Assembly (NCBI RefSeq): GCF_900086715.1
Contig: NZ_FLKH01000012.1
Coordinates: forward strand, 1,736,001 to 1,800,000
DNA length: 64,000 bases
Direction of reading: 5' to 3'
Source: Gracilibacillus timonensis
Lineage (GTDB): Bacteria; Bacillota; Bacilli; Bacillales; Amphibacillaceae
The position numbers and the translations under genes were made by a program. Position 1 is the first letter of the stretch, and every line of letters begins with the position of its first letter. The notes beneath the pieces are model-generated. The model saw only the letters and a program-made list of their open reading frames with translations. It was not told where the DNA came from and searched no databases. This document shows, piece after piece, positions 1 through 8,813 of this stretch.

Positions 1-56
1 AAGCGACTTTCTTATTCTGCCATAACTATTGCGGAAATGCAATGATTTTTTCAATA

Positions 57-102
57 TTTCTCGGTATTGTTCCTAAAATAGTTTAAACTTTCTCGGTATT
101 GT
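57..102. repeat. 14-bp direct repeat pair at left edge
   Basis: TTTCTCGGTATTGT occurs at 57-70 and again, exactly, at 89-102, 32 bp apart start to start (about three helical turns); a shorter TTTCTCGG recurs at 164-171. Helically phased repeats could be regulator sites for a gene beyond the left edge. The rest of 1-282 shows no gene. Confidence 0.35.
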
Positions 103-221
103 ATATTTTCCCGCGGCATCAAATCCATAAACATAGATAGAAATTTTGGTTTTCTCATTTTTCTTTCTCGGCTCTACATCACTCCGAGGCTATCTATTTC
201 CTTCCATATAGATAGACACAC

Positions 222-266
222 AAAAACATTTCCATCCTTAAATATTGGTTAAACGGGGATGTTTTT
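222..266 (-). terminator. possible terminator after the SDR gene
   Basis: On the minus strand AAAAACAT and CATCC can pair with GGATG and ATGTTTTT across a loop of about 15 nt with a small bulge, ending in a T-run. It lies just past the stop of the dehydrogenase gene. The stem is imperfect. Confidence 0.35.
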
Positions 267-282
267 TATACTGGCTTCTTAC

Positions 283-990
283 TTAAACTGGACGAACGGT
301 TATTTCGTTTACGTTCACATAGTCTGGTTGTGTTACCGCATATATCACTGCTTTTGCTATGTCCTGTGTCTCTAATTTTTTACGATCATTATTCGATGAA
401 GTGACATCAGAAATAGCAGTGTCCACCATTCCTGGTGAAATATTGGTTACACGGACTCCTGTTCTAGCCAATTCTTTTTCCAAACCTGTAGAAATGGCAC
501 GAACCGCAAATTTTGTTGCACTATAGACCGTACTTACCTTGGTTACTTCCAGACCTGAAACAGAGGCGATGTTAATAATATGACCACTTGAACGCTCCAG
601 CATAGTTGGCAAGACAGCATGGATACCAAAAAGCATTCCTTTGATATTAACGTCAATCATCGTTTCCCATTCTTCTATTTTCCCTGAACGAACAGCAGCG
701 GAAAGCATTTGGCCTGCATTATTCACTAAAAAATCCACATGATGGAAGGCTTCTTCCGCTTTTTTAACTAAGATTTCTATCTCTTGTTTATTGGTTACAT
801 CCGTCTGGGCCGTTACTACCTTTCCATTACCTTCTGCTTTTATTTCTTTCTCTACTTCTAGCAATTTCGCTTTACTTCGGGCAGCTAACACAACATTGGC
901 GCCCTCTTTAGCAAGTTCTTTTGCAATACCGACTCCAATCCCACTGCTTGCTCCTGTAATGATCGCTGTTTTACCTTGTAATAAATCCAT
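283..990 (-). CDS. SDR family oxidoreductase
   Basis: Classical short-chain dehydrogenase/reductase of 235 residues, a cytosolic NAD(P)-dependent enzyme whose substrate cannot be read from sequence. The cofactor-binding motif TGASSGIG is at residues 12-19, NNAG at 90-93, the catalytic serine around 143-145 and the active-site YSATK at 156-160, so all key residues are present. The ATG is preceded by a strong AAAGGAGG ribosome site. It follows the acetyltransferase gene by about 40 bp on the same strand and may share its transcript. The YdfG-like serine/3-hydroxy acid dehydrogenase group is a possible home. Confidence 0.85.
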   Translation of the reverse strand: MDLLQGKTAIITGASSGIGVGIAKELAKEGANVVLAARSKAKLLEVEKEIKAEGNGKVVTAQTDVTNKQEIEILVKKAEEAFHHVDFLVNNAGQMLSAAVRSGKIEEWETMIDVNIKGMLFGIHAVLPTMLERSSGHIINIASVSGLEVTKVSTVYSATKFAVRAISTGLEKELARTGVRVTNISPGMVDTAISDVTSSNNDRKKLETQDIAKAVIYAVTQPDYVNVNEITVRPV

Positions 991-1032
991 TTTTACATCC
1001 TCCTTTGATATCGCATATGTATCTATTCATTG

Positions 1033-1647
1033 TTAACTAAAGTGGATCCCTTCATCAATTTCCTTGTCTTTATTATAATATTTCATGTCATTCTCATTAA
1101 TTTCCCTCATGATCTTGCATGGGCTGCCGACTGCCACCACGTTTGCTGGAAGATCTTTTGTAACCACACTTCCGGCACCAATCACAGTATTTTCCCCAAT
1201 ACGAACACCTGGTAAGATAATAGCACCTGCGCCAATCCATACATTATTCTCCACTACCACTGGAAGGTTGTATTGTGCTGCTTTTCTCCGCAATTCTGGA
1301 TGAATCGGATGCGTCCCGGCGTCAATCGTCACATTAGGGCCGATTAATACGTTATTTCCTATATGAATATCCGTGTCATCTACCAACGTCAGGTTGAAAT
1401 TGGCATAGACATCGTTTCCAACATGTGTATGTCGCCCCCAATTGGCATGAAGTGGTGGTTCAATATAAACATTAGTGCCTACCTTGGCAAACAATTTATC
1501 TAAGAGTTCTGCTCTCTTCTCCACTTCAGAAGGTCTAGTATGGTTAAAGTCATATAATACGTCTAAGCATTGCACCTGTTCTTTCATTAGATCTTCATCA
1601 TTACAATAATACAACTCTCCGTTTTTCATTTTTTCCTTAATGGTCAT
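1033..1647 (-). CDS. maltose/galactoside O-acetyltransferase family
   Basis: Hexapeptide-repeat acetyltransferase of the Maa/LacA type, transferring acetyl from acetyl-CoA to a sugar hydroxyl. The N-terminal Mac domain (KEKMKNGELYYCNDEDL) precedes a left-handed beta-helix with repeats such as IGNNVLIGPNVTI, VWIGAGAIILPGVRIG and VIGAGSVVTKDLP; the catalytic His lies in DAGTHPIHP. I prefer the ATG at 1647 (MTIKEKM) to the one at 1653 because AGGAG is then about 8 nt away, which gives 204 residues. A second, diverged member of the family is at 21757-22398. The physiological sugar is unknown. Confidence 0.85.
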   Translation of the reverse strand: MTIKEKMKNGELYYCNDEDLMKEQVQCLDVLYDFNHTRPSEVEKRAELLDKLFAKVGTNVYIEPPLHANWGRHTHVGNDVYANFNLTLVDDTDIHIGNNVLIGPNVTIDAGTHPIHPELRRKAAQYNLPVVVENNVWIGAGAIILPGVRIGENTVIGAGSVVTKDLPANVVAVGSPCKIMREINENDMKYYNKDKEIDEGIHFS

Positions 1648-1887
1648 ATGCATTCACTCCTATTTTTGTTTGTCGAACATGAAAGGGGGAATTCTATTTA
1701 TCTCTCTAACTTCATTATACTTTACATCAACTTAACTACAAGACATTAGAAGTGTATGTTACATAGACCAGACACAAGAATAACGTTATTTTTAAAGTGA
1801 CTCCCGTTGATTTTCGCTACTTAATAATGTCAGATATAATTAACAAAAGCAATTTATATATTGCACTCCATAAAGTAGGTTAAGCAA

Positions 1888-2070
1888 ATGAGAAATAATG
1901 TGAAAATAACCCGTGTAAAAACGTCTATAACCCAGCAACAATTAGCAAAACGAGTAGGTGTAACGAGGCAGACGATTGGTTTGATCGAGAAAGGGGAATA
2001 TAACCCTACGCTACAGCTTTGTATAGCAATAGCAAATGAGCTTGATAAAACATTAGATGAATTATTTTAG
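1888..2070 (+). CDS. small XRE-family transcriptional regulator
   Basis: A 60-residue protein made almost entirely of one helix-turn-helix domain: TQQQLAKRVGVTRQTIGLIE is the HTH core and LDKTLDELF the usual C-terminus. It belongs to the small Cro/CI-like regulators that are typically paired with a DUF3278-type membrane protein. That partner follows here, its ribosome site overlapping this gene's stop codon, but it is frameshifted. The regulator probably controls its own two-gene operon; its signal is unknown. Confidence 0.85.
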   Translation: MRNNVKITRVKTSITQQQLAKRVGVTRQTIGLIEKGEYNPTLQLCIAIANELDKTLDELF

Positions 2071-2084
2071 GAGGTTGAAGAATA

Positions 2085-2535
2085 ATGAAATCATGGATAT
2101 CTTTTTTTATGCCCGAAGATGAGTATAAAGAAAATACTGTATTTTTTTCGCTGAAGGTGCGACCATACTGCTGCTTTATCTAGGCATCATGTTAATCACC
2201 CATTATTTTATAGACTTAGATACAGGTGCTTGGTTTATTCTCTGGTATCGCGATTTTTCTCTCTTAATATGGTAGGAAGATATATACTATCAGGAATCGA
2301 ATATACTGATGTTGTGACAGAAAAACACTATAAAAAAGAAATAAGGGCACTTTTATCCAGAACCGTTTCCTTTGTTGTTACCTTTGGATTGCTTTATCTG
2401 ATGTATACCTTGCTATCCGGCGGTGTAAGCTGGATTGACTTTATAGGATTGACAATAAGCGTTGGCATTGTCTCCTTTGTATTTGACTTTATTTCCTTAA
2501 AACAATCGTACGAGAAAAATAAAGAGTTGTTATGA
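2085..2535 (+). pseudogene. frameshifted DUF3278-like membrane protein
   Basis: Starts at an ATG with a good AGGAGG site overlapping the upstream regulator's stop, and reads MKSWISFFMPEDEYKENTVF before hitting a stop near 2190. Restoring one T in the T-run near 2139-2146 continues a membrane-like frame to about 2275, and a second shift joins the frame that ends at 2535 (GRYILSGIEYTDVVTEKHYK, then two hydrophobic helices). At least two single-base losses are needed, so it is either a decayed gene or a pair of homopolymer sequencing errors. The PEDEY start and the XRE neighbour fit the DUF3278 family. Confidence 0.65.
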
Positions 2536-2547
2536 AAAAACGACAAC

Positions 2548-2573
2548 AAAAAGGCCAAGAATAGCTCTTGGCC
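2548..2573 (-). terminator. bofA terminator
   Basis: GGCCAAGA and TCTTGGCC form a perfect 8-bp stem with a 5-nt loop; reading the minus strand it is followed by TTTTTGTTG. It lies 30 bp past the bofA stop. Confidence 0.8.
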
Positions 2574-2603
2574 GATAAACATTCCTATTAGCACTACTAC
2601 TAC

Positions 2604-2864
2604 TTATATCACCCAAAAATGCAACACCGTCAAACATGCTACCCCTGGAATACCTAACACCCCAGCAATGCCTGCTGTAAAAAGGTTAATTGGTACATAT
2701 AGACCAAACGACGCACCAATCAAATTGCAAACAAACAAAAATACGACCCCAATAGTAATCTTCATGACAAGTCGCCCGCTCCCACGGATTAGGTTGACTG
2801 GCAAACCTTTTACCAGCAACAAGCCAATCAAGACGACAATCCCAATGATAATCCACCAATTCAT
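2604..2864 (-). CDS. bofA: pro-sigma-K processing inhibitor BofA
   Basis: 86-residue integral membrane protein of the BofA family. In B. subtilis BofA holds the SpoIVFB protease inactive in the outer forespore membrane until the sigma-G signal arrives. Two to three hydrophobic helices cover nearly the whole length, and the C-terminal family signature is visible in YVPINLFTAGIAGVLGIPGV. The ATG has an AGAGGAGA site about 7 nt upstream. Position after recR and yaaL is the same as in B. subtilis. Its presence indicates an endospore former. Confidence 0.9.
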   Translation of the reverse strand: MNWWIIIGIVVLIGLLLVKGLPVNLIRGSGRLVMKITIGVVFLFVCNLIGASFGLYVPINLFTAGIAGVLGIPGVACLTVLHFWVI

Positions 2865-2928
2865 AAGCTTGTCTCCTCTTTTCTATAGAAATCATACTCT
2901 ATCTATATGAGACAAGCCAGCCAAATAT

Positions 2929-2951
2929 ACCCCTCACATGGCGAGAGGGGT
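2929..2951. terminator. hairpin between yaaL and bofA
   Basis: ACCCCTC pairs with GAGGGGT over a 9-nt loop. Both flanks are T-rich in their own direction but neither has a long T-run. It could stop or attenuate transcription coming from dnaX-recR-yaaL before bofA, which has its own ribosome site. Confidence 0.5.
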
Positions 2952-2956
2952 TATTT

Positions 2957-3014
2957 TATCGTAATGTAACTAGCTGTAATCTAATAGCCAGTAACAGCTC
3001 AATTGGTTCAACAT
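2957..3014. repeat. short repeat shared with 17281-17395
   Basis: Contains TGTAACTAGCTGTAA followed by a block reading AGCCAGTAACAGCTC then GGTTCAA and TCACTTTAT. Close matches appear in the same order at 17281-17395, where the two blocks are about 60 bp further apart. The pair looks like two decayed copies of one unidentified element; this copy seems internally deleted. Confidence 0.4.
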
Positions 3015-3230
3015 TCACTTTATGGCTGATAAGTTCTGAACCTTTGCTTCTCTTAGTAAATAAAAATATTTCGCTTTGGTAACCGCTAAATCAAACTGTC
3101 CTTGTTCTGTTGGCTCAATACTGCGACTCATGATATCCTCCAGATAAGACCATTCCTCTCGTGCACGGAAAATTTGGTCCAGCAATTCCTGATCCATTTC
3201 TGATTTTTTCACTTTCTTTGAACGAAACAT
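3015..3230 (-). CDS. yaaL: YaaL family protein (DUF2508)
   Basis: Small, soluble, charged protein of unknown biochemical function found next to recR in most Bacillaceae. The family signature is seen in REEWSYLEDIMSRS and the C-terminal AKYFYLLREAKVQNL. I place the start at the ATG at 3230 (MFRSKKVKK), which has AGGTGA five bases upstream, rather than the GTG at 3239; this gives 71 residues, close to the 74 of B. subtilis YaaL. It follows recR by 16 bp in the same operon. Confidence 0.85.
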   Translation of the reverse strand: MFRSKKVKKSEMDQELLDQIFRAREEWSYLEDIMSRSIEPTEQGQFDLAVTKAKYFYLLREAKVQNLSAIK

Positions 3231-3246
3231 ATGTCTCACCTACTAT

Positions 3247-3843
3247 TTATACTTCTCTTCTTCCTTCTAATGCCTTGGATAAAGTGACCTCGTCTGCATA
3301 TTCCAAATCTCCACCCATCGGGAGGCCGTGGGCAATCCTTGTCGTTTTGATACCGGAAGGCTTAACTAGTCGTGAAATGTACATCGCTGTCGCCTCTCCT
3401 TCGATGTTAGGATTGGTAGCAAGGATCAGTTCTTTAACCTCTTCATCCTTTAATCGATTGATCAAGGAAGGAACATTAATATCTTCTGGGCCGATACCAT
3501 CCATTGGGGAAATCGCGCCATGCAAGACGTGATATTTACCGTTAAACTCTTTCATCTTCTCCATAGCGATTACATCTTTCGGGTCTTGCACGACACAGAT
3601 GACCGATGAATCACGTGTCTCATCTTGACAAATCGGACAAGGGTCCGTATCAGTAATATGACCACACACACTACAATGTGTCAGTTCACGCTTCGCATTC
3701 GCTAATGCCTTGGCAAAATCCAACACATCGTCTTCCTTCATACTTAGGACAAAAAAAGCCAGGCGCACGGCGGTTTTGGGACCGATTCCTGGCAATTTGG
3801 TAAAGCTGTCGATCAGCTTTGATATTGGTTCAGGATAATACAT
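3247..3843 (-). CDS. recR: recombination mediator RecR
   Basis: RecR acts with RecF and RecO to load RecA on SSB-coated single-stranded DNA during gap repair. The 198-residue length is standard. It shows the N-terminal helix-hairpin-helix ([12 protein letters not shown], 15-26), a four-cysteine zinc finger (Cys57, 60, 69, 72), a Toprim domain beginning [15 protein letters not shown] with the acidic NPNIEGEAT segment, and the C-terminal [11 protein letters not shown]-type Walker-like motif (here [15 protein letters not shown]). It lies 10 bp after yaaK in the dnaX operon. Confidence 0.97.
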   Translation of the reverse strand: MYYPEPISKLIDSFTKLPGIGPKTAVRLAFFVLSMKEDDVLDFAKALANAKRELTHCSVCGHITDTDPCPICQDETRDSSVICVVQDPKDVIAMEKMKEFNGKYHVLHGAISPMDGIGPEDINVPSLINRLKDEEVKELILATNPNIEGEATAMYISRLVKPSGIKTTRIAHGLPMGGDLEYADEVTLSKALEGRREV

Positions 3844-3853
3844 AAGAACCCTC

Positions 3854-4177
3854 CTAGAACATACCTCCAGGTAAATTTAATCCTTGTGTGAATTTACCCA
3901 TCTTGTCATTGGTTGTTTCTTCTACTTCATTCAGTACTTCATTCGTTGCGGCAATGATAAGATCCTGCAGCATTTCCACATCATCTGGATCTACTACTTC
4001 TTCGTTAATCTCAATATCAACAATTTCTTTCTTTCCATTTGCCACTACCTTTACCATGCCGCCGCCAGCAGTTGCTTCGAACGTCATTTCCTGTAATTCT
4101 TCCTGTGCTTTCATCATGTCTTTCTGCATTTTCTGCATTTGTTTCATCATCTTGTTCATATTTCCTCCACCACGCAT
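3854..4177 (-). CDS. yaaK: YbaB/EbfC nucleoid-associated protein
   Basis: Small DNA-binding protein of the YbaB/EbfC family, which forms tweezer-like dimers on DNA. The N-terminus is a Met/Lys/Gln-rich helix ([20 protein letters not shown]) and the body contains the family core [18 protein letters not shown]. Two in-frame ATGs exist; the one at 4177 is favoured because AGGAGG is then 7 nt away, whereas the ATG at 4183 touches the ribosome site. That gives 107 residues, as in B. subtilis YaaK. It sits between dnaX and recR as usual. Confidence 0.93.
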   Translation of the reverse strand: MRGGGNMNKMMKQMQKMQKDMMKAQEELQEMTFEATAGGGMVKVVANGKKEIVDIEINEEVVDPDDVEMLQDLIIAATNEVLNEVEETTNDKMGKFTQGLNLPGGMF

Positions 4178-4207
4178 GGCCATACCTCCTAAGAATATCT
4201 ATTATTT

Positions 4208-5911
4208 TTAATCGTGTATTTCCAGTAAATCATCGCCAACCAGTTTTCTTGCGGCATCAACTACTGGGTCGCCTGCCTCTTCTGCGGACGATTCTTCTTG
4301 CTGAGTCGGGTCTTCTGACTGTTTTTGCTTCCGTACATATTCTTCCCGCAAGCTAGTCCATTCTGATTCAGGAATCGGAATAAACGTAAACTGCTGACCC
4401 ATTGTTTCTGCTAACATTAATTCTATCGTTTGTTTATGCTCTAATGCAAGCGAACAGTGTATTTCATATCGAAAAGCGATAATAACAACCTCATCGGAAG
4501 CTGCACTCGGCTTACTATTCTGAATGGTCGCATGGGCTGGAGCGCTTTGTCTTTTTAAAGCCTCCATAAACACGGACCACTGGCTGCGCACCTTCTGAAT
4601 AGCCGGTTTAGATGCCTCATTCAGCACATGACGAATACGGTCGTATGGCACCTTATAGCTATTGCGTGACGACGTGTTGCTTCGTTTTTGCTGTGGCTGC
4701 TGTGGCCTTTGTTCCGTTTGCGGCTGGGAAGGCTGCTTTTGTAATTGTTGCAGCTGTTGCTCCAGTTGGCTGATCCGCTCATTCAATTGATCAACTTGTG
4801 GAATCTGTGCTGGCACTTGCCTGATTTGGCCTTGATGACAAATCTTCAAAATGCTCACTTCAATAAATACCTTCGGACTGTTCGTCCACCTTATCTCTTG
4901 CTGGCACTGGTTTAATTCCTTAATCGCCTGTTGAATCCAATCCGCTTCCAGCTGTGCTGCTAATTGTTCAAAGGTATCATCCACAATCGCCCGCTCCAAG
5001 ACATCTTTCAAAGATGGAGCCGTCTGATATAACAGGATATCACGCAAATAATAAATCAGATCAAAGACAAAACGACCGGGATCTTTTCCTTCTTGTATCA
5101 GTTGGTCAATCTCCATAATCGACTGGTTAACCTCATTTTCCTGCATCGCCTTTACTACATTGGCCAGCTTGGTCTGTGAAACTGAGCCAGTCACGGCCAA
5201 GACATCATCTATTTCCACTTGATCTTCACTATAGGATACCGCTTGATCTAATAAACTAAGCGCATCTCGCATACCGCCTTCCGCAGAGAGTGCTACCGCT
5301 TCTAAAGCCTCATCCGATACCGCGATTTCTTCCGCTTCCACGATTTTTTTCATGCGATCGACCATGGCAGCTTGTGAAATTCGCTTAAAGTCAAAGCGCT
5401 GACACCTAGATATAATTGTCAATGGGATCTTGTGTGGTTCCGTCGTTGCTAAAATGAAAATAACATGCTTTGGCGGCTCCTCCAACGTTTTAAGCAAGGC
5501 ATTGAAGGCGCCAATAGACAGCATATGCACCTCATCTATGATATATACCTTATAGCTTACCACGCTCGGTGCATATTTCACTTTGTCACGAATATCACGA
5601 ATTTGTTCCACTCCATTATTAGAGGCGGCATCAATTTCCACAACATCTGCAATCGAGCCATCTTGTATTCCTTTACAGGCGTCACATTGATTACACGGCT
5701 CCAGATCGGGACCATTTTGACAGTTGACCGCCTTGGCAAAAATTTTGGCAGCACTTGTCTTACCAGTACCTCGTGGTCCTGAAAAAAGGTAAGCATGGGT
5801 AAACTTATTTTGCATAATCGCATTTTGCAAGGTGCGGGTAATGTGTACTTGTCCTACTACATCTTCGAAATTCTTTGGACGCCAGACGCGATATAATGCT
5901 TGATAGCCCAT
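4208..5911 (-). CDS. dnaX: DNA polymerase III subunits gamma and tau
   Basis: Clamp-loader ATPase that ties the two replicative polymerases to the helicase. At 567 residues it has a full tau-length reading frame. Visible features: N-terminal YRVWRPKNFEDVVGQ, Walker A GPRGTGKTSAAK (about 45-56), the four-cysteine zinc module CNQCDACKGI, Walker B IIDEVHM, the SRC sensor (ISRCQRF), the collar domain, then a Gln/Pro-rich linker and the C-terminal tau region. ATG start with AAGGGGAG upstream. In B. subtilis the SRP RNA gene lies directly upstream; here gdh and a methyltransferase gene have been inserted. Confidence 0.97.
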   Translation of the reverse strand: MGYQALYRVWRPKNFEDVVGQVHITRTLQNAIMQNKFTHAYLFSGPRGTGKTSAAKIFAKAVNCQNGPDLEPCNQCDACKGIQDGSIADVVEIDAASNNGVEQIRDIRDKVKYAPSVVSYKVYIIDEVHMLSIGAFNALLKTLEEPPKHVIFILATTEPHKIPLTIISRCQRFDFKRISQAAMVDRMKKIVEAEEIAVSDEALEAVALSAEGGMRDALSLLDQAVSYSEDQVEIDDVLAVTGSVSQTKLANVVKAMQENEVNQSIMEIDQLIQEGKDPGRFVFDLIYYLRDILLYQTAPSLKDVLERAIVDDTFEQLAAQLEADWIQQAIKELNQCQQEIRWTNSPKVFIEVSILKICHQGQIRQVPAQIPQVDQLNERISQLEQQLQQLQKQPSQPQTEQRPQQPQQKRSNTSSRNSYKVPYDRIRHVLNEASKPAIQKVRSQWSVFMEALKRQSAPAHATIQNSKPSAASDEVVIIAFRYEIHCSLALEHKQTIELMLAETMGQQFTFIPIPESEWTSLREEYVRKQKQSEDPTQQEESSAEEAGDPVVDAARKLVGDDLLEIHD

Positions 5912-6119
5912 AATTGCTCCCCTTCACTAAATAATTTCCTCATTATTATATTGTAGCAAATTCACACTGGAAAAACGAGCATAAAGTGAGACTGCTATTA
6001 GTAAGGGGCCAATACGGTGATAAATATAATTAAGCGAGGAATAAACGCATTGATTTTTTTCTCATGCATATATTTCTAATGCCCTTTTTTAATAGATCGT
6101 ATGACCCACGCCCTTTTGA

Positions 6120-6165
6120 TTGACATGGAGGCCTTAGTTATTGTACTTTCGTGGTAGCGCTTACT
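6120..6165 (+). promoter_or_regulatory. promoter and cre-like site before gdh
   Basis: TTGACA at 6120-6125 is followed 16 bp later by TGTACT, a modest sigma-A promoter. TGGTAGCGCTTACT at 6152-6165 matches the catabolite-responsive element consensus at all but the final position, and sits over the expected start of transcription, so CcpA repression is likely. Confidence 0.5.
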
Positions 6166-6193
6166 TTTAAAAGGTTAAGAGGAGGAATTATCG

Positions 6194-7585
6194 TTGGAAA
6201 GAAAAGAAACACGAGCATTAATTGAATCTGTGATGACCAATTTGAGTCATCAGGAAAATTTTTTAGGAATCTCCAATCAAGAAGACCGGCACCATATTTG
6301 TATGTCTGCCAAAGAAATTATTAAAACCACCGATAAAATCATTAAATGTTATATCAGAGTCTCTACTGAAGACAATGGCATCGTCCGCATTCCAGCCTAT
6401 CGTGTACAGCATAATAATATCAGTGGGTATTATAAGGGTGGTATTCGATTCAGTGAAGTGGTAACAGAAGAAGAGGTCGAAAACCTGGCCATTCTCATGA
6501 CACTGAAAAACGCCTTACATCAATTACCTTTTGGTGGAGCAAAGGGCGGCGTTCATATCAATCCACGTTCTGTATCTGAAAAAGAGCTCAACCTCATCAG
6601 CAAAAAATATGTACAGAACTTCTTACGTGATATCGGCCCTAACCAAGATATACCAGCACCTGACCTCGGGACTAATGAACAGATTATTGATTGGATGGTA
6701 GGAGAATACAAGACGATCAGCCCTGGTATGCCCTATTCCGGATCATTCACCGGAAAAAGCGTCTTAAACGGTGGAGCTAGAGGACGGAGAGAAGCTACGG
6801 GCAGAGGGGTTTTCTTAAGCTTTTCCTGGTTAATAGATCAGTGGTCTGAACGTCACACCAATAAGCAATATATCAAACGCTCGAAACAATGGCAAGTACT
6901 TGAGGAACTGCGACAGAAAGCTAAGCAAGGCGAAAAACTTCGCGTTGCTATACAAGGATTCGGTAATGTCGGTAGTGTGGTAGCTCAAGAGGCTTACAGA
7001 CATGGTCATTATACGATTGTTGCTGTATCCGATCATGCGACAACCCTTTATCAGCCAGATGGTTTGAATATACCTGCTCTGACGGAATTCACCAAGACCA
7101 GCAAGGATCTGCCGAAAAATACCGAAGAACTGAAAGAAGCAGGTATTGAAGCCGAGCTCATGGAGCCGGATGACATAATTACCATTGATTGCGACACCCT
7201 CGCATTTGCTGCCGTAGAAGGACAGGTTCACAAAGATAATATGGACCAAGTAAAAGCCAAATTGTTAGTAGAAGGAGCCAATGCACCTATTTCAACAGAG
7301 GCAACTCAATACCTCGAAAGTAAAGGAAATATTGTCATACCAGATATTCTGGCAAACGCTGGCGGCGTGATCGTTTCTTATCTGGAATGGAAACAAAGCC
7401 GGGTAGCGCATACCTTTTCCGAGGAAGAAATCGTAAAAGATATGTCTGATCAAATGACAACTACTTTTCAACATACGTATGATACCTACTTCCTTTCCGA
7501 CACACGTACCATGAGATATACTTGTTATCAAATAGCTTTAGAACGCTTAACTACCTTGTTGTATCGTCATGGGAAGCTTTATTGA
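6194..7585 (+). CDS. Glu/Leu/Phe/Val dehydrogenase (probable glutamate dehydrogenase)
   Basis: NAD(P)-dependent amino-acid dehydrogenase, most likely interconverting glutamate and 2-oxoglutarate plus ammonia. The catalytic lysine lies in LPFGGAKGGVHINP, the conserved PAPDLGTNEQIIDWM follows, and the Rossmann motif is VAIQGFGNVGSVVA. The start is a TTG with GAGGAGG 8 nt upstream. At 463 residues it is longer than B. subtilis RocG (about 424); the extra is mostly a charged insert of 20-25 residues between GRGVF and the Rossmann fold. It is a plus-strand insert in a minus-strand housekeeping block. Leucine or other substrates cannot be excluded. Confidence 0.85.
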   Translation: MERKETRALIESVMTNLSHQENFLGISNQEDRHHICMSAKEIIKTTDKIIKCYIRVSTEDNGIVRIPAYRVQHNNISGYYKGGIRFSEVVTEEEVENLAILMTLKNALHQLPFGGAKGGVHINPRSVSEKELNLISKKYVQNFLRDIGPNQDIPAPDLGTNEQIIDWMVGEYKTISPGMPYSGSFTGKSVLNGGARGRREATGRGVFLSFSWLIDQWSERHTNKQYIKRSKQWQVLEELRQKAKQGEKLRVAIQGFGNVGSVVAQEAYRHGHYTIVAVSDHATTLYQPDGLNIPALTEFTKTSKDLPKNTEELKEAGIEAELMEPDDIITIDCDTLAFAAVEGQVHKDNMDQVKAKLLVEGANAPISTEATQYLESKGNIVIPDILANAGGVIVSYLEWKQSRVAHTFSEEEIVKDMSDQMTTTFQHTYDTYFLSDTRTMRYTCYQIALERLTTLLYRHGKLY

Positions 7586-7804
7586 TCGGCATTCGCCCTT
7601 TCCACCTCGTTATAAACAGGTGGGGGATGGATGACATGTGAACAGAAAATATGAAGATTATGGCGTGCGTCCATCAGCCATTTTCATGAATTAACTCATT
7701 ATACTGCGCAGCTCCATATCCTATTCAAGGAAAATATGCGATTAACTGGTTAATTAATTATTGGCTCTATTAAAGTTCAATGTTGATATTTACAGTAAAA
7801 AAGT

Positions 7805-7840
7805 GGAACTCCCTTAAAAGAGGAAGTTCCCTTTATTTTA
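7805..7840. terminator. bidirectional terminator, gdh / methyltransferase
   Basis: GGAACTCCCTT pairs with GAGGAAGTTCC around an AAAA loop with one mismatch. T-rich tracts follow in both directions, as expected between convergent genes. Confidence 0.8.
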
Positions 7841-7875
7841 TTGCCTTCTTCAACTAACATCCCATTAGTGAAATA

Positions 7876-8580
7876 TCACTTCTTTTTTACAACGAAAGTG
7901 ATAGCATTTGTTTTTAATAATATATTTCTTTCATTACGAATAATTTTATATTCGAGTGGCTTTACTAACTGCTTTACTACTTCCCAACCCTCATAAATAT
8001 GACTTAATGTATTAATCATATCTTCCGTTTTTATATTTACCTCCATCATCGTGTCTAACTTCTCGTTTGTAGCAATATCAATTTCTTCTACTTCTGAATT
8101 AACAATGATACAATTAATTCCTTCACTTTTTGTTCCTAATGCCATTTGTCGAATAACATTTTCAAATACAGCTTCTGATTCGACATGCTCTAATGTTGAT
8201 ACGGCAACAATAAAATCAAATTCATTTTTTGGGATTACGTATTTCCCTATATCTGCTTTTTTTGTTTCAATTATTTCTTCTACCCCGTACTCTTTACTAT
8301 ACTGTTCTAATTTTCCTAATGCAGAATCCAATAAATCTATACAAAATACTTTTCCATTTTTCGTTTTTATATCTTGCGCAATCGGGATACTATTTCTACC
8401 CACTCCTGAACCCAAATCAAGCACTTTAATATTAGTTTTCCCTTCCAACATCGATAGTAAATCTATTACTGTTTTAACGGGTTTATATAGCCATGAACCT
8501 TCTTCGAATAATTTGTAGTTTTCGTAACAAAAATCATGGTATTTCTTTTCCTCATTACGAATAAATTCAACTCTATTCAT
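7876..8580 (-). CDS. class I SAM-dependent methyltransferase
   Basis: 234-residue methyltransferase with a standard Rossmann fold. Motif I is VLDLGSGVGRNSIPIA (about 74-89), an acidic residue in FCIDLLD binds the SAM ribose, and FDFIVAVSTLEHV is motif IV. It resembles the TehB/UbiE-like small-molecule methyltransferases, but the acceptor is unknown. The gene is more A+T-rich than dnaX and sits inside the normally tight scr-dnaX interval, so recent acquisition is plausible. No partner gene is evident. Confidence 0.8.
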   Translation of the reverse strand: MNRVEFIRNEEKKYHDFCYENYKLFEEGSWLYKPVKTVIDLLSMLEGKTNIKVLDLGSGVGRNSIPIAQDIKTKNGKVFCIDLLDSALGKLEQYSKEYGVEEIIETKKADIGKYVIPKNEFDFIVAVSTLEHVESEAVFENVIRQMALGTKSEGINCIIVNSEVEEIDIATNEKLDTMMEVNIKTEDMINTLSHIYEGWEVVKQLVKPLEYKIIRNERNILLKTNAITFVVKKK

Positions 8581-8643
8581 CTAATTTACTCCTTATAATT
8601 TCACTTTTTTTTTTGAATTTCAAAACCTTATCTATAGTGAACT

Positions 8644-8664
8644 ATTCAGCTCAGTTAGCTGAAT
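8644..8664. promoter_or_regulatory. inverted repeat upstream of the methyltransferase
   Basis: ATTCAGCT and AGCTGAAT form a perfect 8-bp inverted repeat with a 5-nt spacer, about 65 bp upstream of the methyltransferase start. No T-run follows, so an operator is more likely than a terminator. No regulator gene is adjacent. Confidence 0.4.
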
Positions 8665-8813
8665 AAATTCAATAAACTTATATAATCTAAGTGTATCATA
8701 AGTTTCTATATTTGGAATTAAATTCCCTGAAATGATAAAGTCATTAATTGTAACTTCTGATAAATCAAATATCAACAACAAGCTTTAACAGAGCCTTTTT
8801 TAGTGAAATATAT

